The translations under genes were made by a program, and so were the position numbers. This document shows positions 21,250 to 30,874 of a stretch of 64,000 nt of DNA, piece by piece. The notes beneath the pieces were generated by a model that was given only the letters and a program-made list of their open reading frames with translations, ran no database searches and was not told the origin of the DNA. Origin of the DNA: PGYR01 sp046290495 (GTDB lineage Bacteria; Bacteroidota; Ignavibacteria; Kapaibacteriales; UBA2268); the NCBI GenBank assembly GCA_046290495.1, contig JBKAGT010000005.1:992001-1056000 (forward strand), in the 5' to 3' direction. Numbering within the stretch: position 1 is the stretch's first letter; every line of letters begins with the position of its first letter.

Positions 21250-21373
21250 TATAAGTTAAGTTTTTAGGTCACATTTTGGCGCGCTTCATTACAACATGGT
21301 AATGAACGCTTTTGCTTATATTATATTATTGCTGATTACTTTCAATAACATTATAAAAATGTTACTCACTCAA

Positions 21374-21385
21374 ATTTTCAAAGAA
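21374..21385 (-). promoter_or_regulatory. boxA-like antitermination site before 23S
   Basis: TTCTTTGAAAAT (minus strand) in the tRNA-Ala/23S spacer is identical over 12 bases to a site in the 16S leader (23279-23290). Position before each large rRNA matches boxA sites, which recruit NusB/S10 for antitermination. The role is inferred from position and similarity. Confidence 0.5.
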
Positions 21386-21397
21386 AAACAATTTTTG

Positions 21398-21470
21398 TGG
21401 ACCCTACCGGGATCGAACCGATGACCTCCAGAATGCAAATCTGGCGCTCTCCCAACTGAGCTAAGGGCCC
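21398..21470 (-). tRNA. tRNA-Ala (TGC)
   Basis: A 73-base cloverleaf: acceptor GGGCCCT/AGGGTCC, D arm GCTCAGTTGGGAGAGC, anticodon loop TTTGCAT giving TGC, T arm GGTTCGATCCC. The CCA end is not encoded. It sits in the 16S-23S spacer. Confidence 0.96.
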
Positions 21471-21521
21471 GTCAGTCATTACTGTAGCACCATTGTTTAG
21501 TAAGAGCTACGACTTTAGGAG

Positions 21522-21595
21522 TGGGTCTGAGATGACTTGAACATCCGACCTCACGCTTATCAGGCGTGTGCTCTAACCAGCTGAGCTACAGACCC
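21522..21595 (-). tRNA. tRNA-Ile (GAT)
   Basis: A 74-base cloverleaf: acceptor GGGTCTG/CAGACCC, D arm GCTCAGCTGGTTAGAGC, anticodon loop CTGATAA giving GAT, T arm with GTTCAAGTC. CCA is not encoded. The order 16S, Ile, Ala, 23S is the common bacterial one. Confidence 0.96.
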
Positions 21596-21700
21596 ATAGG
21601 GTTATACAAGAACAAAATCTCTATAACAATAGAGAATGAAGTTCTCTAAAAATAGGAAAAGCAGAAGCAAAAGATTTGATGCCGATAAATGGAATCTCCT

Positions 21701-23196
<1,496 letters not shown>

Positions 23197-23278
23197 TATT
23201 AAATTAACGTGTTGTTTTCATGTTTTATTTGATTTTTATCTAAGCAAAAAATCTTACGCTTGCTTGCTTGCTTTTCCT

Positions 23279-23290
23279 ATTTTCAAAGAA
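23279..23290 (-). promoter_or_regulatory. boxA-like antitermination site in the 16S leader
   Basis: TTCTTTGAAAAT, the same 12 bases as in the 23S leader (21374-21385), lies about 85 bases before 16S and downstream of both promoters. Confidence 0.5.
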
Positions 23291-23332
23291 CTTCTTTTTC
23301 CAGTTTTGCAAAAGTGTTTCGCAAAAGGGATA

Positions 23333-23364
23333 CAAAGTTAAGTAGGTTTTATTTAACCTCCAAA
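23333..23364 (-). promoter_or_regulatory. rRNA operon promoter P2
   Basis: TTTG (23364-23361), 20 bases, then TAACTTTG (23340-23333) match the Bacteroidota sigma consensus exactly. The predicted start is near 23327, about 130 bases before 16S. The sequence between the boxes (GAGGTTAAATAAAA) is shared with P1. Confidence 0.85.
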
Positions 23365-23423
23365 CAAAAAGTAAACTTTTTTAAAGTTTTTTCCAATTTA
23401 TTTTTTAGCTGTTTTCAACCTCT

Positions 23424-23434
23424 TTTAAAGAACA
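23424..23434 (-). promoter_or_regulatory. boxA-like site between the two rRNA promoters
   Basis: TGTTCTTTAAA on the minus strand is close to the bacterial boxA consensus TGCTCTTTAAA. It would be present only in transcripts from P1. Confidence 0.4.
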
Positions 23435-23467
23435 TCTCTTTCGTTTTTTCGTTTCCGAAAGAGCTTA

Positions 23468-23499
23468 CAAACTTATGGGACTTTTATTTAACTTCCAAA
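23468..23499 (-). promoter_or_regulatory. rRNA operon promoter P1
   Basis: TTTG (23499-23496), 20 bases, then TAAGTTTG (23475-23468). It is a near copy of P2 (spacer GAAGTTAAATAAAA). It begins only 6 bases past the stop codon of the epimerase gene, so the rRNA operon has almost no spacer from its upstream neighbour. Confidence 0.85.
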
Positions 23500-23505
23500 C
23501 GTTTT

Positions 23506-24414
23506 TTAACTTTTTTTGAAACTTTTTATCGCTTCTTCAATTAAGTTATATTTATAGTTAAAGTTAGCTTCTAAAATATTTTTTGGTTCCATCCTTTGTG
23601 AATCTAATACTGTAGAAGAAGCCTCTCCTAATATCAATTTCACTACAAACGATGGGACTTTAAATATACTTGGCTTGTTGTAAACCTTCCCAATAGTACT
23701 TGTAAGAACATCCATGGTTACCGCATTTGGTGAACCTAAATTGTTTTTTTGACTAACGTCATTTTTTTCGAGTGCGAATATAAGAAACCTTTTCCAATCT
23801 GCAAGCGTTATCCAAGAAATATATTGATTTCCTTTACCAATACTACCCCCAACATAGAATTTGAAGGGTCTCATTATCTGCTCTAACGCCCCTCCATCAG
23901 GGTGTAGAACTACTCCTGTTCTAAATATAATTAATTGTATATTTTTTTCAATTTTTTCTGCAGCTTCTTCCCATTTCTTACAAACTTCTGCTAAGAAGTT
24001 ATTACCTGGTTCACTACCTTCTGTTAGTATCTCATTTCCTCTATTACCAAAATATCCGCTAGCTGAGGAAGATAGGAACTTTACAGGGGGATTACTGCAA
24101 CTATTGATAGCATTCACAAGTGCATTAGTAGTGTTGACTCTACTATCTATTATTTCCTTCTTATATTTTTTAGTCCATCTACTACCTATAATCGGCGCAC
24201 CTGCTAGATTAATAACAGCAAAACTATTATTAATATCTGTTTTTAGATAGTCTATATCTTCAATCCATTCTTTGTAATGCAAAGACTTTCTATTATTGTA
24301 CGGATCTGGATTCCTAGTGTAAACTAAGCATTCATATCCTTCCTCTAGCAAATCATCGATTAAAGATTCACCTAGAAAACCAGTACCACCGGTAATTACT
24401 ATCTTCTTATTCAT
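23506..24414 (-). CDS. TIGR01777-type NAD(P)-dependent epimerase (SDR39U1/YfcH-like)
   Basis: A 302-residue extended short-chain dehydrogenase. The N-terminal nucleotide-binding motif is GGTGFLGESL, with a VINLAGAPI strand near 70 and the SSASGYFG active-site segment near 115, all typical of the YfcH family. The C-terminal helical part includes a VKLILGEAS motif also found in this family. The substrate is unknown. It is the last gene of the long minus-strand run and ends right at the rRNA promoters. Confidence 0.9.
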   Translation of the reverse strand: MNKKIVITGGTGFLGESLIDDLLEEGYECLVYTRNPDPYNNRKSLHYKEWIEDIDYLKTDINNSFAVINLAGAPIIGSRWTKKYKKEIIDSRVNTTNALVNAINSCSNPPVKFLSSSASGYFGNRGNEILTEGSEPGNNFLAEVCKKWEEAAEKIEKNIQLIIFRTGVVLHPDGGALEQIMRPFKFYVGGSIGKGNQYISWITLADWKRFLIFALEKNDVSQKNNLGSPNAVTMDVLTSTIGKVYNKPSIFKVPSFVVKLILGEASSTVLDSQRMEPKNILEANFNYKYNLIEEAIKSFKKS

Positions 24415-24437
24415 AATTTGTATTGATTGTGTGTCAG

Positions 24438-25886
24438 CTATTTAGTTTGTTGGCTTTTGTATTCTTCTATAGCGGATTTAAGCTTTTTCAGATTAACATT
24501 ATTCTTTTTAAAATCTGCACTTTCATCTTCGAAAAGGCCGATAAGATCTTTGTTAATACTAAAAGCGTTAAAGAAGTACTTTGCCGCTATGTTTAGACGA
24601 CTGTTAAAGGAGTGTATTTTCCCTAATAGGTAACTAACATCCGAATGGTTTGGAGTTAATGATAGGCATTCTGTAAGAATCTCTTCTGAATAATCTAACA
24701 TATTCAGTTCTAGATACAAGCGACCCAAATCTTCCATACATTCTATATTGAAGGGGTCTAGTTCAATTACTTTCTTATAAGATGTAATAGCTTCAAAGTT
24801 TTGACTAAGATTGTAGTGAGTGTCACCTTTTGCATACCAAAGATCTGAAACATTTTGATTGAATTCCAATGCTCTATTATAATCTTCCAGTGCACTTTCA
24901 AATTGTTCCAATGCATCGAGACAAATGCCTCGACCAAAATAAGCTTGATAATTATAAGGGTGTTTTTCTATCAACTTAGTAAATAAATTGATGGCATCAC
25001 CATATTGTTCATTGTCCGCATAAGCACCTGCAAGATTTCTAGCTACATCTTTGTCAAATGGAACGTATTCTGTAGCGAGCTCATAACACTCTATTGCTTC
25101 AGCTAACTTCCCAAGTGTAGAATAATTATCCCCTTTCTGAACTATTGCAGGGTAATAGTCTTCTTCTATAGCTAGTGCCATATCCAAACAATCTATTGCT
25201 TTTTCATATTGACTATTATATGAATACACTAGAGACAAGTTAAACCATTGTTCAAAATCATAAGGGTCTTCATCAATTAGCAAATTATAACATTCTATTG
25301 CTTTTTCATATTCACTTATAATAGTATAGCAGACTGCTAACTCTTGTAAAACTTCTAGTCTATGATCTTCAGATTTCAATATATACTTATATATACGTAT
25401 TGCTTCATTATAATCAGCCTTCTTCTGAAGTATACTACCATATATAAGGTAGGCATCATCATTATGTGGGTCTAGCTTAAGGACAAACTCAATTGTTTGT
25501 TCTGCAAGTACCAATTCATCCATACTTTCCAATGCATCTGCTTTGTATATTAGTAATTCGGAATCATTTGGATTAAACTTCAATGCATTGTCAAAACTAC
25601 TAATAGCAGTTTCATACATATCTAAGTTAAGAGCTGATAATCCTTTTTTTGTATGTGCTTCAGTTGAGTAAGGGTAGTATTCTAACCAAAGATTAGCGAA
25701 CTCTCCTGCTTCGATAAACTTATCATTGTCTAAACAATAGTTAACTAAATCTTCGATTATATCAGGAGATGGAAGATCTTTTGGGTCTTTTCTGTTTTGA
25801 ACAGCTCTTCTGTACTTTCTGATTCTCCTATTCATATCATCAGGAGACTGATCGTCAAAGTAATTATTAAATTCCAAATTACTCAT
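24438..25886 (-). CDS. Tetratricopeptide repeat protein
   Basis: A 482-residue protein consisting almost entirely of about 11-12 TPR units of 34 residues (repeated patterns such as YNEAIRIYKYIL, YEKAIECYNLLIDEDP, FEAITSYKKVIELDP). No signal peptide or membrane segment is seen, so it is probably cytoplasmic and serves as a protein-binding scaffold. It begins 17 bases past the stop of the CHASE-PAS protein, suggesting co-transcription and possibly a shared pathway. Confidence 0.9.
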   Translation of the reverse strand: MSNLEFNNYFDDQSPDDMNRRIRKYRRAVQNRKDPKDLPSPDIIEDLVNYCLDNDKFIEAGEFANLWLEYYPYSTEAHTKKGLSALNLDMYETAISSFDNALKFNPNDSELLIYKADALESMDELVLAEQTIEFVLKLDPHNDDAYLIYGSILQKKADYNEAIRIYKYILKSEDHRLEVLQELAVCYTIISEYEKAIECYNLLIDEDPYDFEQWFNLSLVYSYNSQYEKAIDCLDMALAIEEDYYPAIVQKGDNYSTLGKLAEAIECYELATEYVPFDKDVARNLAGAYADNEQYGDAINLFTKLIEKHPYNYQAYFGRGICLDALEQFESALEDYNRALEFNQNVSDLWYAKGDTHYNLSQNFEAITSYKKVIELDPFNIECMEDLGRLYLELNMLDYSEEILTECLSLTPNHSDVSYLLGKIHSFNSRLNIAAKYFFNAFSINKDLIGLFEDESADFKKNNVNLKKLKSAIEEYKSQQTK

Positions 25887-25903
25887 ATATAGAATCTTTT
25901 ATT

Positions 25904-28072
25904 TTAGTCGTTAAGTGGTATTGTAATAATAAACAATGTCTCATCTTTTTCTAGAGATTCAATTGTAATATTACCGTTCATACGTTTAAAGTCGGATTCT
26001 ATTAGTGCTATATTGTATATGTAGTCTTTATCTTCACTAGTTATAACATCAAACAAATTGAATTTATTTGCTTTAAACTTCTCAACAACTTCAGCCAGAG
26101 GAACATTGTTAGTACAAAGTATTTCCATTTCGAGAACATTTTCGAAATTATTTTTCTCTATCTGTATATTTACCTCTACATCATTCTGATCCATTATCAA
26201 AGTATCATGGAACATTGCTAAAGTATCAACTAGTGATTGTTTGTTAGCGTATACGTACTGATTTTCTAATCTATTGAACTCAACATTATAATCTACATTG
26301 CTTGATTTGTATTTATCATTAGCTATTTTGATACTTTTATCTAAACTATTGATAAATTCAACTTTCTCTATATTATAGTTGTTCTTTTCATCTGAAAGAA
26401 CTGTATTTTCTTTCATACTTTCAACTATACCATAAGTTCTGCTAATATTTTCTTCTACATTAACTAACAATTTTTCCTTTTCTTCTGGTAAAGAAAGTTC
26501 TTCATTATTGAAAGCAGTCAAATTAGTAAAGCTACCTGAAATAAGATTTATCAATTTGTCCGATATATCTCTTACCAAGAATGATTTAGAAATATTAGCT
26601 TCTTTGGCATAGTGCTCTGCCAAGTTTCTTTGACGGCTTTTGATTACTTTTAAAGCCTCAGCTTGTTTTTCTAAAGTTACATCTCTACCAATCGCGTAAA
26701 CCTGTTTATCATCATTAGAAATTGAGAAATTCCAACTAACCCATTTCTCCTCTCCATTTGCATTCATAAGAGCAGTTTGATTGAAGGCTTTTTCTTCTTT
26801 AGTATTCTCTATCACACTCTTCAACTCATCAGAGTCAATGCTATGCCTGAAAAAGTCAGTAATATTTTTGCCAATTACTTCTTCAGAGTCAACTCCTAAA
26901 ATTGGCATAATTGCATTATTTACTGTTTGCCAATTTCCATTTATATCTAGAATACCAATAATATCATTTGATGTATCAAATATTCTTCTTTGTGAAGCTG
27001 TTAGTCTTTCAGCAATCTCATTTGCACGTTCACGAGAAGTGATAACAGAAATCAAGAATCCAAATAACATTACACCCAGAAGGAGTGTCGCGATTAATGC
27101 TATAATTGGAAGAATATCGTCGAAGCTACCACCGAAATTAGAAGCAGTAGCAAATTTAATCTCAAAATCTTTGCCCGCTAATTCTACAGTTGTTGCTTTA
27201 GTAACAATTGGATTAGCGTGATTTTCTTCATAATTTTCTGTTTTAAATACTAAGTCATTATTATTAGCAGGGTCAAATACACTAAAATATACAGTAGTAT
27301 CAGAAGCATTTCCATTGCCTAATGCTTCTACAAAAAACTTATCAGTATCAACTTCAAGAATTAAAGTACCTTGATTATGTTCTACACCTTGGTCCAAAGT
27401 CTCTCTAGCATCACCATTTTTGAATATGGCGGTAATAATCTGAACGCCTTTTGCCCCTTCTTTGAACTCATAAACAGGAGTAACTAGAGTAGAATCAAGT
27501 TCAGCTGATTTCAAGATATACTCCATTGCGATTTCGTCGCTGGCGTAATCGAAGCCACTTCTATCCTCATTCCCTTCAAACGGAACAACATATTCTACTA
27601 TATAATATTTTTCTCTGTCAGCTTTTGGATGTATTTTTAGATCATAATACCCTTGGGAACGAACGGAATGGATGAACTGGGGCATTTGTTCATCATAAAC
27701 TTCATAAACATAGTTAATGCCCAACAATGATTCATAAGTTTCTACTAAGTTCAAACTATTGAGTTCAAATACACTTTTTACCACAAACGTATTTTCAAAT
27801 AAATTCTGAACAGAATTTTGAACATACATTATATTCTGATTGTGCTTGTCTATTCTGTTTACAAGGGAATTAGTCGCCTTTTCAAAGGAAAGTTTGTGAT
27901 CTGATTCGATTGAATCTTCAACAAACTGATAAACAAAAAAACTAGCTACAATAGCTAGCAATAAAACAAGGTAGGCAGGATAGGTTTTACCAAATTCAAA
28001 AAGTAAACTCTTTTTACTTTTGTCAGTCCCCTTTACTATAGACTCATAGGTTGAAATTGATTTTATACTCAT
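25904..28072 (-). CDS. CHASE-PAS membrane sensor with degenerate histidine-kinase region
   Basis: 722 residues. A first helix (about 33-50) is followed by an extracytoplasmic CHASE-type ligand domain (about 80-290), a second helix (about 320-342), and a PAS domain (about 357-475, SNDIIGILDINGNWQTVN). The region that should be the kinase H-box reads KSFLVRDISDKLINLI (near 495): the phosphoacceptor His is replaced by Asp. The C-terminal part keeps the rough layout of an ATPase domain but lacks the Asn and Gly boxes. I infer a signal receiver that does not phosphorylate, perhaps acting through a partner such as the neighbouring TPR protein. Confidence 0.78.
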   Translation of the reverse strand: MSIKSISTYESIVKGTDKSKKSLLFEFGKTYPAYLVLLLAIVASFFVYQFVEDSIESDHKLSFEKATNSLVNRIDKHNQNIMYVQNSVQNLFENTFVVKSVFELNSLNLVETYESLLGINYVYEVYDEQMPQFIHSVRSQGYYDLKIHPKADREKYYIVEYVVPFEGNEDRSGFDYASDEIAMEYILKSAELDSTLVTPVYEFKEGAKGVQIITAIFKNGDARETLDQGVEHNQGTLILEVDTDKFFVEALGNGNASDTTVYFSVFDPANNNDLVFKTENYEENHANPIVTKATTVELAGKDFEIKFATASNFGGSFDDILPIIALIATLLLGVMLFGFLISVITSRERANEIAERLTASQRRIFDTSNDIIGILDINGNWQTVNNAIMPILGVDSEEVIGKNITDFFRHSIDSDELKSVIENTKEEKAFNQTALMNANGEEKWVSWNFSISNDDKQVYAIGRDVTLEKQAEALKVIKSRQRNLAEHYAKEANISKSFLVRDISDKLINLISGSFTNLTAFNNEELSLPEEKEKLLVNVEENISRTYGIVESMKENTVLSDEKNNYNIEKVEFINSLDKSIKIANDKYKSSNVDYNVEFNRLENQYVYANKQSLVDTLAMFHDTLIMDQNDVEVNIQIEKNNFENVLEMEILCTNNVPLAEVVEKFKANKFNLFDVITSEDKDYIYNIALIESDFKRMNGNITIESLEKDETLFIITIPLND

Positions 28073-28124
28073 ATTATCATAGTAGTGTTTTTTCGTTTCG
28101 TGTAATTTAGTAAATATTTTTTAA

Positions 28125-29537
28125 TTATTGTACTATAGTGATTTCAACCCTTCTGTTTTTCTTTCTTCCTTCAGGAGTTCTGGAATCAGCAATCGGACGT
28201 CTATCTCCTTCACCTCTATCAAGTATTCTATATCTGTCAATACCTTTTGATAGCAAATACCTTACCACTTTGTCTTTTCTTACAACAGATCGTCTTTGAT
28301 TCTGTTCTGGAGTACCCATATTATCAGAGTGACCAACAACTCTTATCTCAGAGCTTGGGTTCTCTTTCATGTACTTTATTACAGAATTTAGATATGTTTT
28401 TAATTGAGGTGTTATATCTGTAGCAGCGGGAGTAGGGAAATCAAAAAATTTCATTTTGTTTGTTTCCATACTTATATTTTCTGGTTCCTCTATTACCTCT
28501 TCATTCTCAACTATAGGGTCTTCTATAATTTCAGGTTCTGGCTTTTTGTAATAAGCAATATCCGTAGAATTGATAGTCGTATCTTTTAAATTCCCAGATA
28601 AATTTACTTCACTTTCTATACCAGCTATATCGTAATCTGGCCCAACGTAGTTAGGATCGAATTTCAGTCTTTCCACTCGTCTATTGTCGTTACCAAACTT
28701 AACAGACAACCCAACTCTTGCAGATGCTAAACCTATATCAGAGTCAGATACACCACCGTTTTGTTTACCAACTATTGAAGTACCTAAGTCAGCTGTAAAG
28801 TAAGGAGAAAATCTAACTCTTGTACCTGCAATATCTGCCATAAACAAATCAATACCAGCCCCTAGATGAACATAAAACCTCATTTTAAGGTCGTCATATT
28901 CAAACTTATTGTACTCTTTAATATCACCACTATTTACAAAACTTTCTAATTGTTGCCCTTCTTGGCTTACAGGTATATCTATACCTGGACCAATGAATGC
29001 ATAAATACCACTTGGAGTAATATCATATCTGAAAGCAGGTCTTAGTTCTAAGTAACTTATGTTTGAATTGATGGAATACTTTAATTCTAACGACTTATTT
29101 TCAATATCCGTTTCTGAATCAAGTGTTCTAATAGAGTAATTTATATTCAAAATACCACCATACCTAGAAGTAACAGGGTTGTATTCTGCCAACAATCCAA
29201 AACCATAACCAAACCCACTTTCAGTAACATACTCAAATTCAGGATTAAATTGAGAATTGACAGGTCTAGCATAAATAGTGGCAGCATGAAACTCGCCAAA
29301 GTACTGATTAAATGGTACTGAAGCGCTTGCACCAAACCACCAATCACCGTACCATCTTGTTATCTTAAGTGTGTCTTTGTCAGCTAGTGGTATTTTATCT
29401 ACTATTGTTCCTAGCTCATCAAAATTTCTAGTATATTGCAATGAATCTGGCTGAGTGCTAACCAAAGAATCAGTTTCTTGTGAGAAACTGATTTGAAAAG
29501 AGAAAGCAATTAATAATATAAAGTATAGATTTTTCAT
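28125..29537 (-). CDS. OmpA-family outer membrane protein
   Basis: 470 residues: signal peptide (1-19, ending FSFQISFSQ), a beta-barrel part (about 45-290) with alternating strands and aromatic ends, a Pro/Glu-rich linker, and a C-terminal OmpA peptidoglycan-binding domain (about 366-470). The domain has the classic VVGHSDNMG and NRRVEITI motifs. It would tie the outer membrane to peptidoglycan. Similar OmpA proteins accompany T9SS and surface-fibre genes; here it follows the gene of a T9SS cargo protein by 32 bases, so a role in anchoring the cluster products is plausible. Confidence 0.9.
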   Translation of the reverse strand: MKNLYFILLIAFSFQISFSQETDSLVSTQPDSLQYTRNFDELGTIVDKIPLADKDTLKITRWYGDWWFGASASVPFNQYFGEFHAATIYARPVNSQFNPEFEYVTESGFGYGFGLLAEYNPVTSRYGGILNINYSIRTLDSETDIENKSLELKYSINSNISYLELRPAFRYDITPSGIYAFIGPGIDIPVSQEGQQLESFVNSGDIKEYNKFEYDDLKMRFYVHLGAGIDLFMADIAGTRVRFSPYFTADLGTSIVGKQNGGVSDSDIGLASARVGLSVKFGNDNRRVERLKFDPNYVGPDYDIAGIESEVNLSGNLKDTTINSTDIAYYKKPEPEIIEDPIVENEEVIEEPENISMETNKMKFFDFPTPAATDITPQLKTYLNSVIKYMKENPSSEIRVVGHSDNMGTPEQNQRRSVVRKDKVVRYLLSKGIDRYRILDRGEGDRRPIADSRTPEGRKKNRRVEITIVQ

Positions 29538-29569
29538 AATTTCGTCATTGCAAACTTAAATAAAATAAA

Positions 29570-30874
29570 TTATCTAATAACCTGCAATTTGAAAACCCCT
29601 GTTGATTTTTCTACTGATTGATCATTTATTGGTATTGCTATCATAATAATATCGTACATACCAGATGCTAAATTTGCAGGTAAATCAATATTAAAAGTAT
29701 GAGTACCTATTTTTACAAATTCATCTTCGTGTATACTTATTATTTTTCTACCTAATAAATCATAAACTCCAGCTGTCAAATAAACATCATCATCTACTGT
29801 ATATTCTACTTGAGCTGTTTTGCTAGCGGGGTTAGGGTTTGCTTGCAAATATGTTAATACTGCATTAGGTACGTTCACACATGCCTTAGCTAAACTAATT
29901 ATATTGTCAGAATTATCTTGGTATAATAATTCATAGCAATAAACATAGTTTCTGAATGAAACTGTATCAAATCTATATCTGTAAGTTTTTCCAGGGAATC
30001 TTGTACCAAGACCAGTTAATGCTTCAGCATGTTGAGGGTTTCTATAATCAGCTATTTCAGTATCATAAGTTACTGCTTCAGGGTCAGTTTCATCAAATGG
30101 CATAAGACCACGTCGAATAATAAAACCCTTGTTGAATGCTTCACTCCTAGTTCTCCAGTCTAAAACAACTTTCAAATTCGAAGCATAACGCGCTGTAAAA
30201 TATTCCAATATCATTTCTGGACGCCAAGAACTATCATTCTTGAAAAACACTTTGTTGAAATTATCACCTACAGCAGGTACATTATCGTCTTCTAAAAACC
30301 AACCAGCCACAGTTAGTGAGTCAATTGGGACATCTGTTTTGAATGCAAAGTCTTGAAAATATTCTACTGGTCTTGCCCATAAGAATCTTACTCCATCTTG
30401 CTCTTCCCAGCTACCACGTGGGAACGGTGTTCCATCCACTGTATAAACATAATATCTTCCTACAGTTACAGTAGTATCAGAGTCAAGAGGAATAAATAAT
30501 GTAGAATCATATGTAAAGGGACCTAAATAACCGAAAGCTATTCTATCATCAGCCACATCTATTCTAGCAGTGTAATTGCCAAAAGCAGATTCTACAGGGT
30601 CATTATAAGGTATACCAGTTTGATCGGGATGTTCTTCTACTCCGATGTTAGCATAGTCTACTACATCATCAAATCGAACCATAAATGTAGAGTTAGCCCA
30701 GTTAGTAAGGAATGTATCATCTATTCTAGAAACGTGAAACTCTAACATAAGAGTATCTGGTGATACCATTGCTGATTTGATTTCTACTTTAACTACCGAG
30801 TCTGCTAATTGTGAATAAGCAACTGAACTAAATAGTACTGTAAAAAAAAATATAAATATTTTTAGATTCTTCAT
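29570..30874 (-). CDS. Surface protein with T9SS sorting domain
   Basis: 434 residues: signal peptide (MKNLKIFIFFFTVLFSSVAYS), a cohesin-like first part (FMVRFDDVVDYANIGVEE, alternating strands), then a Fn3-like region (VVLDWRTRSEAFNKGFIIRR) and a C-terminal T9SS type A domain (about 350-434; YLQANPNPASKTAQVEY, YDLLGRKI, LASGMYDI). Thus it should be exported by T9SS. Its ATG follows the stop of the 759-residue gene immediately, indicating a single operon and perhaps one complex. Confidence 0.85.
   Translation of the reverse strand: MKNLKIFIFFFTVLFSSVAYSQLADSVVKVEIKSAMVSPDTLMLEFHVSRIDDTFLTNWANSTFMVRFDDVVDYANIGVEEHPDQTGIPYNDPVESAFGNYTARIDVADDRIAFGYLGPFTYDSTLFIPLDSDTTVTVGRYYVYTVDGTPFPRGSWEEQDGVRFLWARPVEYFQDFAFKTDVPIDSLTVAGWFLEDDNVPAVGDNFNKVFFKNDSSWRPEMILEYFTARYASNLKVVLDWRTRSEAFNKGFIIRRGLMPFDETDPEAVTYDTEIADYRNPQHAEALTGLGTRFPGKTYRYRFDTVSFRNYVYCYELLYQDNSDNIISLAKACVNVPNAVLTYLQANPNPASKTAQVEYTVDDDVYLTAGVYDLLGRKIISIHEDEFVKIGTHTFNIDLPANLASGMYDIIMIAIPINDQSVEKSTGVFKLQVIR

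Noticed and set aside
23258..23273. GCTT tetranucleotide repeat (four units) in the 16S leader
   Set aside because: Too few units and located in a non-coding leader; likely chance.
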